Shown here: one piece after another, positions 35,541 through 44,771 of the stretch
Numbering within the stretch: the first letter of the stretch is position 1
How the letters are laid out: each line of letters opens with the position of its first letter
Assembly (NCBI GenBank): GCA_029250925.1
Contig: JAQXEH010000030.1
Location: 1 to 64,000 of the forward strand
Reading direction: 5' to 3'
DNA length: 64,000 nucleotides
Source: Hellea sp.
Lineage (GTDB): Bacteria; Pseudomonadota; Alphaproteobacteria; Caulobacterales; Maricaulaceae
Position numbers and translations under genes: made by a program
Notes under the pieces: generated by a model
Databases searched by the model: none
What the model was told of the DNA's origin: nothing
Seen by the model: only the letters and a program-made list of their open reading frames with translations

Positions 35541-37265
35541 ATGATAATAACGCTACAAAAAAAGCATCAGTTAAAGAGCATAATAGCATTAATTATTCTT
35601 TGCTTATTTATGTTTCTTCCGGGTATTGCAAGTTTGCCAGTTATAGACCGTGATGAAGCACGTTTTGCTCAGGCAAGTGTTCAGATGGCAGAAACTGGCG
35701 ATTTGATGGATATTAAGTTTCAAGATCAAACTCGCTATAAAAAACCATCCGGTATTTATTGGTTGCAAACAATTTCAATAAAATTACTAACAAACGGTTC
35801 TGAACGTAAAATTTGGGTTCAAAGAGTACCCTCTGTCATAGGTGGAATAATAGCAGTTCTTGCTACCTATTGGTCAACTACAACTTTATTGAATAGTAAA
35901 GCAGGATTTATAGCCGCATCAATGCTGGCGCTTTCATGTTTAATGGTTTTTGAGTCTCATGTTGCAAAAACTGATGCATTCTTAGTTGGCTTATCCGCTC
36001 TCAGTTTTGGTTCACTTATTTCATTAAGGCAAAATGGAACAAACCTTTCATGTTGGGTCCTATGGGTGTCATTAGGTTTAAGTATTCTAATAAAGGGACC
36101 TATAGTGATAATAATTACTTCCTTAACAATCATCAGTCTTACCGTCTGGGAAAATAACAATGAATGGATAAGGGGAATTATAAAACCATTTCCTATTACG
36201 GTTTTCGTATTAATATGGGTGCCTTGGGCAATACTCATGTGGCTAAATACAGATGGTGAATTCTATACCGCAAGTTTAAATAATGATTTTGGCGCTAAAC
36301 TCTTTAAATCGCAAGAAAGCCACTCAGGCCCTATCGGCTATTACTTTTTAAGTATTTGGTTAACTCTTTGGCCTACATGTTTGGTTATTTTACCTGCAAT
36401 CGGCTTTACAATAAAAGTTCTAAATAATAATGAAATTTTCGATGCACAAATATCTAAATCTGTACGCTTCTGTATAGCAGCTATAATACCTTATTGGTTT
36501 TTAATTGAAGTTATTCCAACGAAACTTATGCATTATGCTTTGCCAGTATTTCCAGCCATTTGCTCTCTATCAGCAATAGCTATTACGCACCCCTTAATGA
36601 AAACAGGTTTTTTTAAATTACGAAAAATTAATATTATAATTTTTTTATTAATAGGCTTTACGATAACTCTACTTATCACAGCTGGTCAGTTGATTTATAT
36701 TGCTCAAGACAAAAAATATGTTTTTTTTATAATTACTATTGGCGTCAGCATAGTTTGTCTCATTACCTATTCTGCTGTATCAATGTGGAAAGTAAGATTT
36801 AGTTCTAGTTTAATAACTGCCTCTATAGCTACAATCTTATTATCCTTTATGACTTACAAAGTAACTCTTCCTAGCTTATCTATATTGAGAGTATCTGACC
36901 AAATCGCGGTTAAATTTGAAAAAAATAGAATATTACTTCCACGCCATGGTGGACCTCCTGTTATTTCTCCACATTTCAAAGAACCTAGCCTTGTATATAA
37001 TTTAGGGCAGGAAATTAATATTTCAGGTAAAATTGATATTGAAAAAATTAATAACACGCCAAAGCAACAAGTATTTATTCTTGATTATAAAAACAACTCT
37101 TCCTTAAAACTAGAAACAATAATAATTGCTAAAGCAAAAAAAGATAATTTTTGTACTAAATTAATACCTGTTGGGATGGGCTATAATTATTCTAAAGGCA
37201 GACCAGTCGATATAAAAATATTGTATAACTCCAAGTGCAATAAAAATAATTTCAATGAGTTTTAG
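35541..37265 (+). CDS. ArnT-like membrane glycosyltransferase (GT83)
   Basis: Large membrane transferase (574 aa) with about a dozen helices. The first periplasmic loop has PVIDRDEARFAQAS with the catalytic acidic pair, and then RYKKPSGIYWLQ, both typical of lipid A aminoarabinose-type or PMT_2 transferases using undecaprenyl-phosphate sugars. A soluble domain of about 120 residues ends the protein. Its stop overlaps that of the convergent glycosyltransferase by three bases (37263-37264 shared). The actual sugar cannot be told from sequence. Confidence 0.86.
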   Translation: MIITLQKKHQLKSIIALIILCLFMFLPGIASLPVIDRDEARFAQASVQMAETGDLMDIKFQDQTRYKKPSGIYWLQTISIKLLTNGSERKIWVQRVPSVIGGIIAVLATYWSTTTLLNSKAGFIAASMLALSCLMVFESHVAKTDAFLVGLSALSFGSLISLRQNGTNLSCWVLWVSLGLSILIKGPIVIIITSLTIISLTVWENNNEWIRGIIKPFPITVFVLIWVPWAILMWLNTDGEFYTASLNNDFGAKLFKSQESHSGPIGYYFLSIWLTLWPTCLVILPAIGFTIKVLNNNEIFDAQISKSVRFCIAAIIPYWFLIEVIPTKLMHYALPVFPAICSLSAIAITHPLMKTGFFKLRKINIIIFLLIGFTITLLITAGQLIYIAQDKKYVFFIITIGVSIVCLITYSAVSMWKVRFSSSLITASIATILLSFMTYKVTLPSLSILRVSDQIAVKFEKNRILLPRHGGPPVISPHFKEPSLVYNLGQEINISGKIDIEKINNTPKQQVFILDYKNNSSLKLETIIIAKAKKDNFCTKLIPVGMGYNYSKGRPVDIKILYNSKCNKNNFNEF

Positions 37266-38143
37266 TAAGTCTTTGTATTTGAAGAAAAAGCAGCTTTGCA
37301 TAAAAAATAAAGAGCCATAAAAGGTAATGATATATAAATAAGAATAATCTCTAACTTATACTTTCTGTGCTTAATGAAATACTTTTTAAACCCCTTAAGT
37401 TTCTCCAACTCAACTTTTATTTTTTTTATATCACTAGTGGCTCCATAATGCATTGCTGTTGCATTAGGAAGAAAATATACATGTCCTCCCTTTTTAATAG
37501 CCCGCTTGCATATATCTAAATCTTCTACGTGAAGGAAAAAATCTTCGTCAAAGCCGTTAATAATTTGGAAAGAAGGCTTATCAATCATCAATAATGCACC
37601 GCTAACCGCTGAGCAGGGGATAGCACTACTAGGTAACGGGTTATTTTCCTGGTGTATAGTTTTTTTTCCTAAATGCAGAACCGTCAATAATGAAGAAAAT
37701 AACGTTAGTTCTCCTCTTCTTGAGCCTCTTTGTTCTTCGCCTCTTGAGTTGACTAACATGCCGCCTGTTATCCATGGCCTTTTTAGATTTTTACCTAAAT
37801 TCATTAATTTCGTTGCTGAGTTTTTAGTAATTAAGGCATCAGGATTTAAAAATAAGAGATAATTACCAGAAGCAATTTTTGCTCCATAATTACAGCCTCT
37901 AGAAAACCCAATATTCCCATGACCCGTTTTTATCTTTATATGACCGTAAGACTTCACTAATGAAAAAAGCTTTTCCCTTACTTGTTCGGGGTTGCCGTTA
38001 TCAATTATTATAAGCTCAGAAATTTGCGTGTCCAATATGACATGATTTATAGCTTTAAACAAAGCCGCACCAGTCATATATGATACCATTATAACACTTA
38101 TTGAAGATGCGTTAATATCATTGAACTCAACTTCGTTAGTCAT
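37262..38143 (-). CDS. family 2 glycosyltransferase (rhamnosyltransferase-like)
   Basis: A WbbL/RfbF-like glycosyltransferase of surface polysaccharide synthesis (293 aa). It has ISVIMVSYMTG, ELIIIDNGN, GFSRGCNYGAKIASGNYLLF, the metal-binding FLNPDA and FDEDFFLHVEDLDICKRA with the catalytic acids. A C-terminal hydrophobic segment may anchor it to the membrane. I chose the ATG at 38143 because GGGAGG lies nine bases before it; an earlier in-frame ATG directly abuts that site. It is one base from the start of the O-antigen ligase gene's stop side, in one polysaccharide unit. Confidence 0.84.
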   Translation of the reverse strand: MTNEVEFNDINASSISVIMVSYMTGAALFKAINHVILDTQISELIIIDNGNPEQVREKLFSLVKSYGHIKIKTGHGNIGFSRGCNYGAKIASGNYLLFLNPDALITKNSATKLMNLGKNLKRPWITGGMLVNSRGEEQRGSRRGELTLFSSLLTVLHLGKKTIHQENNPLPSSAIPCSAVSGALLMIDKPSFQIINGFDEDFFLHVEDLDICKRAIKKGGHVYFLPNATAMHYGATSDIKKIKVELEKLKGFKKYFIKHRKYKLEIILIYISLPFMALYFLCKAAFSSNTKTY

Positions 38144-38213
38144 AAATTTCATCCTCCCAAATTTTATGTTGGCATATTTACATATGTAATATGAGTCATT
38201 GTTGCGTAGCAAA

Positions 38214-39446
38214 TTAAAAGTTATTAATGTCGCATTTGTCTGATGAATTAACCAACTTAGTAATACCTAATGCCAAAAAGACAGCCGACCACCACCATAA
38301 TTGCCAAGCACCAATTGTTAACGATGAAATTGTGAGCGATGCCACAATTACTCCACTATAGGCAGAAGATGATTTTGAATTATTTGTAATTTTTTTTAGA
38401 GGCTTAATCAGAGATAGTAAAAGGATTGAAGCAAGGACAGCTCCAACTAAACCAGTTTCAGTCCATATTTGAACACCTAAATTATGGGGGTGCAGAGAAA
38501 GCAAAGATAGGTTTCTTCCATCCTTAGCAATAAATGAATCATTAAATGTTCGAGATGCGTCAAACCCAGCTCCTACAAAAGGGTGTTCAGAGATTATATT
38601 CCAACAGTAACCCCACATACGAAAACGATGATCCCAAGACATTGGAAGATCAGTTAAACCTGGCTCTGTAATTAAAAAAGAAAAATAAGCCAATACCGGT
38701 GCAAGTATTATAGTTAAAATAGAAATAAATATAAAAAATCTTGGTGCGAATCTAGGGTAAATATAGCCTAGCCCCATCGATAATAAAACAGCTATAACAG
38801 AGAAAGTTCCAATGGCTAAATGGTTTAATATAGATGCAAATATAATTAAAGATACGATTATCACCGATACAGTTAACGATATATACTTGGGATAACGACT
38901 AAAAATAAACACCAAAATAGGACTTAGCAATAAAACTAAAAATATAATGGCATGACCCAAATTCATCTCAGTTTGCACTAATCGGTACAACCGATCTTCT
39001 GATGTGTACAATGTTTCAATAGCCATAGTTATTGAATATTGAGTTTTTATATCGAGAAATAAAACTATCACTTCTAATAAACTCATAATCAGAATAAGGC
39101 TTATAAGTTTTTTAGAATTCTTTTTTGAGACTAAGTCAAACAAGTATACTGACCAATATAGAGCAATACTCATTATCAATAATTTATTGTAATTTGTAAT
39201 AAAAATATCTGGTTCGTATGGACTCCAGTTTGCAGATAAACATAAATATGAAGTAAATACTATCAAAGCTTGCTGCACCCTGGTAAATATATATCGCCTT
39301 GACAGCAAACAAAATACTAAACCAGCCAAACCCATTAAAAAAACAAGTGGGACAAACCCTAACCCGCCAGCGTGCGCAATAATTGGCGTTAATACCAAAA
39401 CTAATACCAGCAAATTGTAGGCAAATTTTTCTATGCTCAGTGCCAT
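38214..39446 (-). CDS. O-antigen ligase family protein (WaaL/Wzy-like)
   Basis: Polytopic membrane protein (410 aa, about 11 helices) with the Wzy_C periplasmic loop: SWDHRFRMWGYCWNII, EHPFVGAGFD and LHPHNLGVQIWTETGLVGA, where the histidine and the arginine are the usual catalytic candidates. It joins O-antigen to lipid A core or polymerises a glycan. It lies between thrS and the rhamnosyltransferase-like gene on the same strand with short spacers. Ligase versus polymerase cannot be separated from sequence alone. Confidence 0.83.
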   Translation of the reverse strand: MALSIEKFAYNLLVLVLVLTPIIAHAGGLGFVPLVFLMGLAGLVFCLLSRRYIFTRVQQALIVFTSYLCLSANWSPYEPDIFITNYNKLLIMSIALYWSVYLFDLVSKKNSKKLISLILIMSLLEVIVLFLDIKTQYSITMAIETLYTSEDRLYRLVQTEMNLGHAIIFLVLLLSPILVFIFSRYPKYISLTVSVIIVSLIIFASILNHLAIGTFSVIAVLLSMGLGYIYPRFAPRFFIFISILTIILAPVLAYFSFLITEPGLTDLPMSWDHRFRMWGYCWNIISEHPFVGAGFDASRTFNDSFIAKDGRNLSLLSLHPHNLGVQIWTETGLVGAVLASILLLSLIKPLKKITNNSKSSSAYSGVIVASLTISSLTIGAWQLWWWSAVFLALGITKLVNSSDKCDINNF

Positions 39447-39460
39447 AGGGTTTATTTACA

Positions 39461-41404
39461 TCAACGCATATCAGGTGGCAATGCTTCGATAGGAAGGTTT
39501 TTTAAAGCATCTTTTAAATCAATAATTTCTACTTGCCGTGTACCTAAACGGCGTAATGCTAATTTATTGTTTTCCGCCTCTTTCATGCCAACTACTGCAA
39601 TGATAGGTACTTTTTTATCTGCGCTATGTTCGCGTATTTTATAGTTTATTTTTTCATTTCTTAAATCAGTTTCAACCCTAAGTCCCTTTGAGCCAAGCAT
39701 CTCCGCTACATTCTTTGCAAATTCATCTGCACCCGAGGTTACAGTTGCTACAACAATCTGAACTGGGCTTAGCCAAAGTGGGAACTTACCTGAGTAATTT
39801 TCAATTAAAATTCCGAGGAACCGCTCCATAGAGCCAAGAATTGCACGATGCAACATCACAGGGCGATGACGTTTATCATCCTCACCGATATAGCTGGCTT
39901 GCAAACGATCAGGCAAAACAAAATCTACTTGCAAAGTACCGCACTGCCAATCTCGTCCAATTGCATCCCTTAAGATAAATTCAAGTTTTGGGCCGTAAAA
40001 GGCTCCTTCCCCTGGATTTAATTCAACCTCCAAACCTACTGCTTTAACTGAGTCCATAAGAGCTTTTTCAGATTTATCCCATGTTGTGTCATCACCTGCC
40101 CTCACTTCTGGGCGGTCAGAAAATTTTACTTTTAAATCAGTAAATCCAAAGTCTTTGTAAATACGACTTAAAAGGTCAATAAAAGCACCCGTTTCTTGTG
40201 AAATTTGGTTCTCTGTACAAAAAATATGAGCGTCATCCTGTGTGAAACCACGAACACGCATTATTCCATGAAGCGCACCTGTAGGTTCGTTTCTATGGCA
40301 GCAACCAAATTCCGCCATTCTAAGAGGCAGGTCTCTATAAGATTTCATACCTTGGTTGAATACTTGAACGTGCGCGGGGCAATTCATAGGTTTTAAAGCA
40401 TGCACCTCATCATGAGCTCCGTGGCTTACTTCGCTTACAAACATATTCTCTCGGAATTTATCCCAGTGGCCACTTTTTTGCCAAAGTTTATTATTTATTA
40501 GTAAAGGAGTTTTGACTTCAAGGTAGTTAGCCTTTTTCAACTGGCGACGGACATAGCTTTCAACTTCCCGCCAAAGGGTTGCTCCTTTATCATGCCAAAA
40601 TACCATTCCCTGGGCTTCAGGTTGCATATGAAATAATTCGAGTTGCTTTCCTAACTTACGGTGATCCCTAGCCTCTGCCTCAGCTAACATATGCAAATGG
40701 GCTTCGAGGTCTTCTTGATTCGCCCATGCAGTACCATAAATTCTCTGAAGTTGAGCTTTATTGGAGTCTCCACGCCAATAGGCTCCAGCTACCTTCATTA
40801 GTTTAAAAGCTTTCCCAATTTTACCAGTGCTGGGGAGATGAGGGCCTCTACATAAATCAAACCATTTACCTTGTTTATACAAAGTAATAGTTTCTGCCTC
40901 GGGTAAGTCTTCAATTAACTCAGCCTTAAAACTTTCACCCAATTCCCTAAAAATTTTAATTGCTTCCTCGCGTGCGACTTCAATGCGTTCAAATTTATCA
41001 TTTCGATCGATGATAAATATCATTTTTTTCTCTATCGCGGCAAAATCATCATCACTAAAAGGCTCATCTCGAGCAAAATCGTAGTAAAACCCATTTTCAA
41101 TTACAGGACCAATAGTTACCTGTGTTCCTGGAAAAAGCTCTTGTACCGCTTCCGCCAAAACATGTGCAGCATCATGGCGGATTAACTCCAACCCTTCTGG
41201 ATCATTCTTAGTTACTAATTCCAAACCTGCATTTCTATCAATCGAATAAGAGGCATCAACTAATATACCATCAATTTTGGCTGCAAGTACTTTTTTACTC
41301 AAACTTTTAGAGAGAGATCTTGCAACATCCATTGCAGTGATGCCTTTAGCATAGTCACGAGTGTTTCCATCTGGAAATGTCACAGTTATATTGTTTGTTG
41401 ACAC
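39461..41404 (-). CDS. thrS: threonyl-tRNA synthetase
   Basis: Charges tRNA-Thr (647 aa from the chosen start). Domains in order: TGS (VTFPDGNTRDY near the N-terminus), editing domain with HDAAHVLAEAV, class II catalytic core with MNCPAHVQVF (zinc cysteine), FGCCHRNEPTGALHG (motif 2) and MLHRAILGSMERF (motif 3), then the anticodon-binding domain. I prefer the GTG at 41404, preceded by AGGATAG at eight bases and matching the usual start; an ATG five codons earlier has no ribosome binding site. A hairpin lies just upstream. Confidence 0.95.
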   Translation of the reverse strand: MSTNNITVTFPDGNTRDYAKGITAMDVARSLSKSLSKKVLAAKIDGILVDASYSIDRNAGLELVTKNDPEGLELIRHDAAHVLAEAVQELFPGTQVTIGPVIENGFYYDFARDEPFSDDDFAAIEKKMIFIIDRNDKFERIEVAREEAIKIFRELGESFKAELIEDLPEAETITLYKQGKWFDLCRGPHLPSTGKIGKAFKLMKVAGAYWRGDSNKAQLQRIYGTAWANQEDLEAHLHMLAEAEARDHRKLGKQLELFHMQPEAQGMVFWHDKGATLWREVESYVRRQLKKANYLEVKTPLLINNKLWQKSGHWDKFRENMFVSEVSHGAHDEVHALKPMNCPAHVQVFNQGMKSYRDLPLRMAEFGCCHRNEPTGALHGIMRVRGFTQDDAHIFCTENQISQETGAFIDLLSRIYKDFGFTDLKVKFSDRPEVRAGDDTTWDKSEKALMDSVKAVGLEVELNPGEGAFYGPKLEFILRDAIGRDWQCGTLQVDFVLPDRLQASYIGEDDKRHRPVMLHRAILGSMERFLGILIENYSGKFPLWLSPVQIVVATVTSGADEFAKNVAEMLGSKGLRVETDLRNEKINYKIREHSADKKVPIIAVVGMKEAENNKLALRRLGTRQVEIIDLKDALKNLPIEALPPDMR

Positions 41405-41424
41405 GTGTTCTATCCTCATAGCAG

Positions 41425-41446
41425 CTGCGCATAAAATTATACGCAG
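41425..41446 (-). promoter_or_regulatory. hairpin just upstream of the thrS start
   Basis: Read on the minus strand, CTGCGTATA (41446-41438) can pair with TATGCGCAG (41433-41425). The stem has eight Watson-Crick pairs and one G-U, closed by a four-base loop. It stands about 20 bases before the GTG and directly before the AGGA ribosome binding site. There is no T run, so it is not a terminator for yidD. In E. coli ThrRS represses its own mRNA by binding leader hairpins; a similar role here is inference. Confidence 0.4.
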
Positions 41447-41477
41447 AAAATACTTACCTATAAACTAATATAGAAAA

Positions 41478-41777
41478 TTAATCATCATTAGTCTTGCGCC
41501 AAATACCATATTTCCATGGAGCCCAAAAATGTCGTTTTTTAATTATTTTGGGAACGTTATCAACCCCACTTGTGCCAAACCAATGACAACGCGATAAACG
41601 TGCCAATGTTTGCCACCCTCCTATCCATGCCCCATGACGCTTAATTGCTTCCCTCGAATATTCAGAACAAGAAGGACTGTGACGGCATTTGATACCAAAA
41701 AAAGTAATAATAGGTGACAAAAAATATTTATAAAAAAGCAAAAGTGATAACATAATATTTTTAAAAAAATACTTCAT
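41478..41777 (-). CDS. yidD: membrane protein insertion efficiency factor YidD
   Basis: Small basic protein (99 aa) that sits on the inner membrane and helps YidC insert proteins. The family pattern KCRHSPSCSEYSREAIKRHG, then GGWQTLARLSRCHWFG and GVDNVP, is complete, with its conserved cysteines. The N-terminus (FKNIMLSLLLFYKYFLSPI) forms the amphipathic helix. It follows the IscU-like gene and precedes thrS, a common alphaproteobacterial order. Confidence 0.92.
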   Translation of the reverse strand: MKYFFKNIMLSLLLFYKYFLSPIITFFGIKCRHSPSCSEYSREAIKRHGAWIGGWQTLARLSRCHWFGTSGVDNVPKIIKKRHFWAPWKYGIWRKTNDD

Positions 41778-41800
41778 TGAAAATCCATAACTATCAAAAA

Positions 41801-42226
41801 TTATTCTAAATTGGTATTTTCGAGCGCTTCAACTGCAGCATTGAATGCTAAAAGTGTAGAGGCATGCCTGGCAGGATACTCTGAAACACCCTTGAGTAAC
41901 TCCAACTCAGAAAAACGAGGAGGAAAACATGCATCTGATCCGTTAAGCATCAAAACAAGGGAGTTTCTAGCGGCAACTACTTCTTTAAATTCTGCATTGA
42001 TAATATTTTTATATAATATTGCTGCCGAACTTTGCCCCAAAGCACAAGCTTGCACTCTCAAGGCAATTGACTTTACTCTTCGGTCATCAACTTTAAGATC
42101 AATCTCTAACCATGATCCGCATAGTTTGGAAACTTTCCGTGCGAAACAATCTGGCTTATTTAATCTTTCATTTTTCAAATTAGCAGATAATTTGAGAATA
42201 TCCGTATTGTATATATTATCAAGCAT
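41801..42226 (-). CDS. IscU/NifU-like iron-sulfur scaffold-related protein
   Basis: A 141-residue protein of the IscU-like family found beside yidD in alphaproteobacteria. It has LCGSW and VQACALGQSSAAILYKNII, which correspond to the first two cysteine positions of IscU. The third position has become RHASTLLAFNAAVEAL without cysteine; another cysteine is in SDACFPPRF. Cluster binding is therefore uncertain, and a sulfur-transfer or degenerate scaffold role is possible. Confidence 0.8.
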   Translation of the reverse strand: MLDNIYNTDILKLSANLKNERLNKPDCFARKVSKLCGSWLEIDLKVDDRRVKSIALRVQACALGQSSAAILYKNIINAEFKEVVAARNSLVLMLNGSDACFPPRFSELELLKGVSEYPARHASTLLAFNAAVEALENTNLE

Positions 42227-42303
42227 ATGCTCATATAGCTTAGGTAAATAATTTAATAAACCGCTTAAGCTAGAATTAATAATATTGGGTTAGTAGAAAT
42301 TAA

Positions 42304-43233
42304 ATGATTAAATACAAAGACATTAAATCAGCGGAAGCACTGTTAATTTTCCTAAGACACCTATCAGCTGAAAGGCGACTTTCAATTAAAACAGTTGAAG
42401 CATATAGAAATGATATAACTGCTTTTCAACTCTTTATCACTAATCACTTGGGACATGAATTATACATTAGTAGTCTTGTTAAATTAAAATCTACTGACTT
42501 TAGGTCTTTTTTATCATTTCAACAACGAAAAGTTAAACCACTCTCAGGAACTTCTATACAGCGCCAATTATCAGCAATTAGAGGTTATTATAAATATCTA
42601 GAACGACGTTGGGGTGTCAAAAATGAGGCCTTAAGGTTAATCAAGGGACCAAAAGTAAATCATACAATACCAAAGCCCCTGAGTATTTCTGGTTCCATTG
42701 ACCTTATTTCAACTAGCAGTAATTATAATTATAAACCTTGGATTGAGGCACGTAATACAGCTGTGTTAACACTCTGCTATGGTGCGGGTTTACGAATATC
42801 TGAGGCAGTTAGTTTAACCTACAGCGAAACCCCATTGGGGAACACCTTAAAACTTAGAGGAAAAGGAGGAAAGGACCGCATAGTTCCAATTCTGCCAATA
42901 GTTAAGAAAGCTCTAAATGATTACTTAGTCCTCTTACCCTATAAACTAAATAAAGAAGATCAGGTTTTTAGGGGTCTGCGAGGCGGAGTATTGAGAGCTG
43001 AAATAATTCAAAAGGAAGTAAGAGCTTTAAGGGAAATATTGGGACTTCCAGAAACAGCAACACCACACTCACTTAGGCACAGTTTTGCAACGCACTTATT
43101 GGAAGCTGGGGGAGATCTGAGAACAATTCAAAAGCTGCTTGGTCATTCAAGCCTATCTACCACACAGAGGTACACAGAAGTTAATAGTTCGGTTTTAAAA
43201 AATGTCCACAAAAATGCTCACCCAAGAGCTTAA
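42304..43233 (+). CDS. xerC: tyrosine recombinase XerC
   Basis: Site-specific recombinase that resolves chromosome dimers at dif with XerD (309 aa). The N-terminal SAM-like core-binding domain (about 8-105) is followed by the catalytic domain with all active residues: R164 (GAGLRISEA), K187 (LRGKGGKDR), H255 and R258 (HSLRHSF), H281 (LGHSSL) and nucleophile Y290 (TTQRYT). It is alone on the plus strand, convergent with ilvA 11 bases away. XerC versus XerD is judged from overall look and is less sure than the family. No integron or phage neighbour is seen. Confidence 0.88.
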   Translation: MIKYKDIKSAEALLIFLRHLSAERRLSIKTVEAYRNDITAFQLFITNHLGHELYISSLVKLKSTDFRSFLSFQQRKVKPLSGTSIQRQLSAIRGYYKYLERRWGVKNEALRLIKGPKVNHTIPKPLSISGSIDLISTSSNYNYKPWIEARNTAVLTLCYGAGLRISEAVSLTYSETPLGNTLKLRGKGGKDRIVPILPIVKKALNDYLVLLPYKLNKEDQVFRGLRGGVLRAEIIQKEVRALREILGLPETATPHSLRHSFATHLLEAGGDLRTIQKLLGHSSLSTTQRYTEVNSSVLKNVHKNAHPRA

Positions 43234-43244
43234 TAGCTTCCATC

Positions 43245-44771
43245 TTAATTTCTCAAAAAATAATCATAAGCAATATTTTTTGTTTCATCAGTCATTGGAT
43301 AACCTATGTTAGATAGACTAGTCTCCAAATTATCAAACTGATGCCCCTCAACTTTGAAGCCGCAAAGCACATGCCCAGTAGACGCTCCGTGGTTTCTGTA
43401 GTGAAAAAGAGAGATATCCCAGTCATTATTTAAACTCGTCAAAAAATTTATTAATGCGCCAGGTCTTTCTGGAAAATCAAAACGATAGATTTTTTCAACA
43501 AAGTTTTTAGCAGGCCTACCCCCTACCATGTGCCGTAAATGACGCTTAGACAATCTATCATTAGATAAATCAACAATGTTAATATCATTTTCTTCCATAG
43601 AATAAATTATACTACGGTGTTCATCAGAGGACTGCGTTTTAACTCCCACGAATATTCTTGCTATTCTATCAGATGAATACCTGTAATTAAATTCAGTTAT
43701 ATCGCGTTTGTCTAAGGTTTTAACAAATTCAAGAAATGCTCCCTTTTTCTCAGGAATCTCAGCTGCAAACAGCATCTCTTGACCAGACCCAAGTTCCGCC
43801 TGCTCAACTATGTTTCCAATTCTATCAAAGTTTACATTAGCACCAGATATTGTAGCTACAGATATTCCCTTTGGAGCAGTGCCTAAACTGACTTGCTTAA
43901 GAAAACCTGCTAATGCTAAGGCACCGGCCGGTTCGACTAAAGTTCGAGTCACCTCATAAATATCTTTCACTGCTGAACAGATCTCAGCATTCGTTACTGT
44001 TATACACTCGTCAACAACTCTCTGACATATCTCAAATGTATTAAATCCAACAGTTTTGACTGCAACCCCATCAGCAAAACCATCTACCTTATCAAGCTTC
44101 ACAGGACGCCCTGAATTTAAAGATGTTTGAAGTGTTGCTGCACCCTCAGGTTCAACAGCAATTATTTTTATATTAGGAGACACAGATTTTACCCATGTAC
44201 CAATCCCTGAAATTAAGCCACCGCCGCCAGTACACACATAAATCGCATCAGGAGTATGGTCCATTTGCTCTAAGATTTCTTTTCCAACGGTGCCCTGACC
44301 AGCTATAACGTCTAACTCATCAAATGGGTGAATAAATATGGCCCCCGTTTCTTGGGAGTATTTTAAGGCTGCCTTACAAGATTCATCATAATTTTCCCCT
44401 ATTAAACGTATCTCAGCACCTGCTGCACGCACAGCATTAATTTTTATTTTTGGAGTAGTTATTGGCATAAATATAACTGCTTTAGTTTGATAATATTTGG
44501 CTGCAGATGCCATTCCTTGGGCATGATTTCCTGCACTGGCAGCGCAGACACCTTTTAACTTTTCAGTATCGCTCAAATTTGATATTCTATTTGCTGCACC
44601 ACGAATTTTAAAGCTAAAAACATCCTGTAAATCTTCTCTTTTTAACCATATTTCGCTACCGGACTCATGACTCAGTTTCTCTGCCAATTGACAAGGTGTT
44701 CGTTTTGCTAGGTTATATATTTTAGCATTACCAATACGTTCTTTTAGGTCTTTAAGGTTAATTTTGGACAT
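43245..44771 (-). CDS. ilvA: biosynthetic threonine deaminase
   Basis: First committed enzyme of isoleucine synthesis, making 2-oxobutanoate from threonine. The PLP domain has K55 in VFSFKIRGAANR, and CAASAGNHAQGMA and STGGGG-type phosphate loop VCTGGGGLISGIG. Two ACT-like regulatory domains fill residues about 330-508, the biosynthetic form that isoleucine inhibits. Length 508 aa is typical. It is the last gene of the ilv-leu operon and overlaps leuB by 14 bases. Confidence 0.94.
   Translation of the reverse strand: MSKINLKDLKERIGNAKIYNLAKRTPCQLAEKLSHESGSEIWLKREDLQDVFSFKIRGAANRISNLSDTEKLKGVCAASAGNHAQGMASAAKYYQTKAVIFMPITTPKIKINAVRAAGAEIRLIGENYDESCKAALKYSQETGAIFIHPFDELDVIAGQGTVGKEILEQMDHTPDAIYVCTGGGGLISGIGTWVKSVSPNIKIIAVEPEGAATLQTSLNSGRPVKLDKVDGFADGVAVKTVGFNTFEICQRVVDECITVTNAEICSAVKDIYEVTRTLVEPAGALALAGFLKQVSLGTAPKGISVATISGANVNFDRIGNIVEQAELGSGQEMLFAAEIPEKKGAFLEFVKTLDKRDITEFNYRYSSDRIARIFVGVKTQSSDEHRSIIYSMEENDINIVDLSNDRLSKRHLRHMVGGRPAKNFVEKIYRFDFPERPGALINFLTSLNNDWDISLFHYRNHGASTGHVLCGFKVEGHQFDNLETSLSNIGYPMTDETKNIAYDYFLRN

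Noticed and set aside
42304-43233. Tyrosine recombinase as a sign of an integrated mobile element.
   Set aside because: All residues and the size fit housekeeping XerC, and there are no attachment repeats, tRNA or phage genes nearby.
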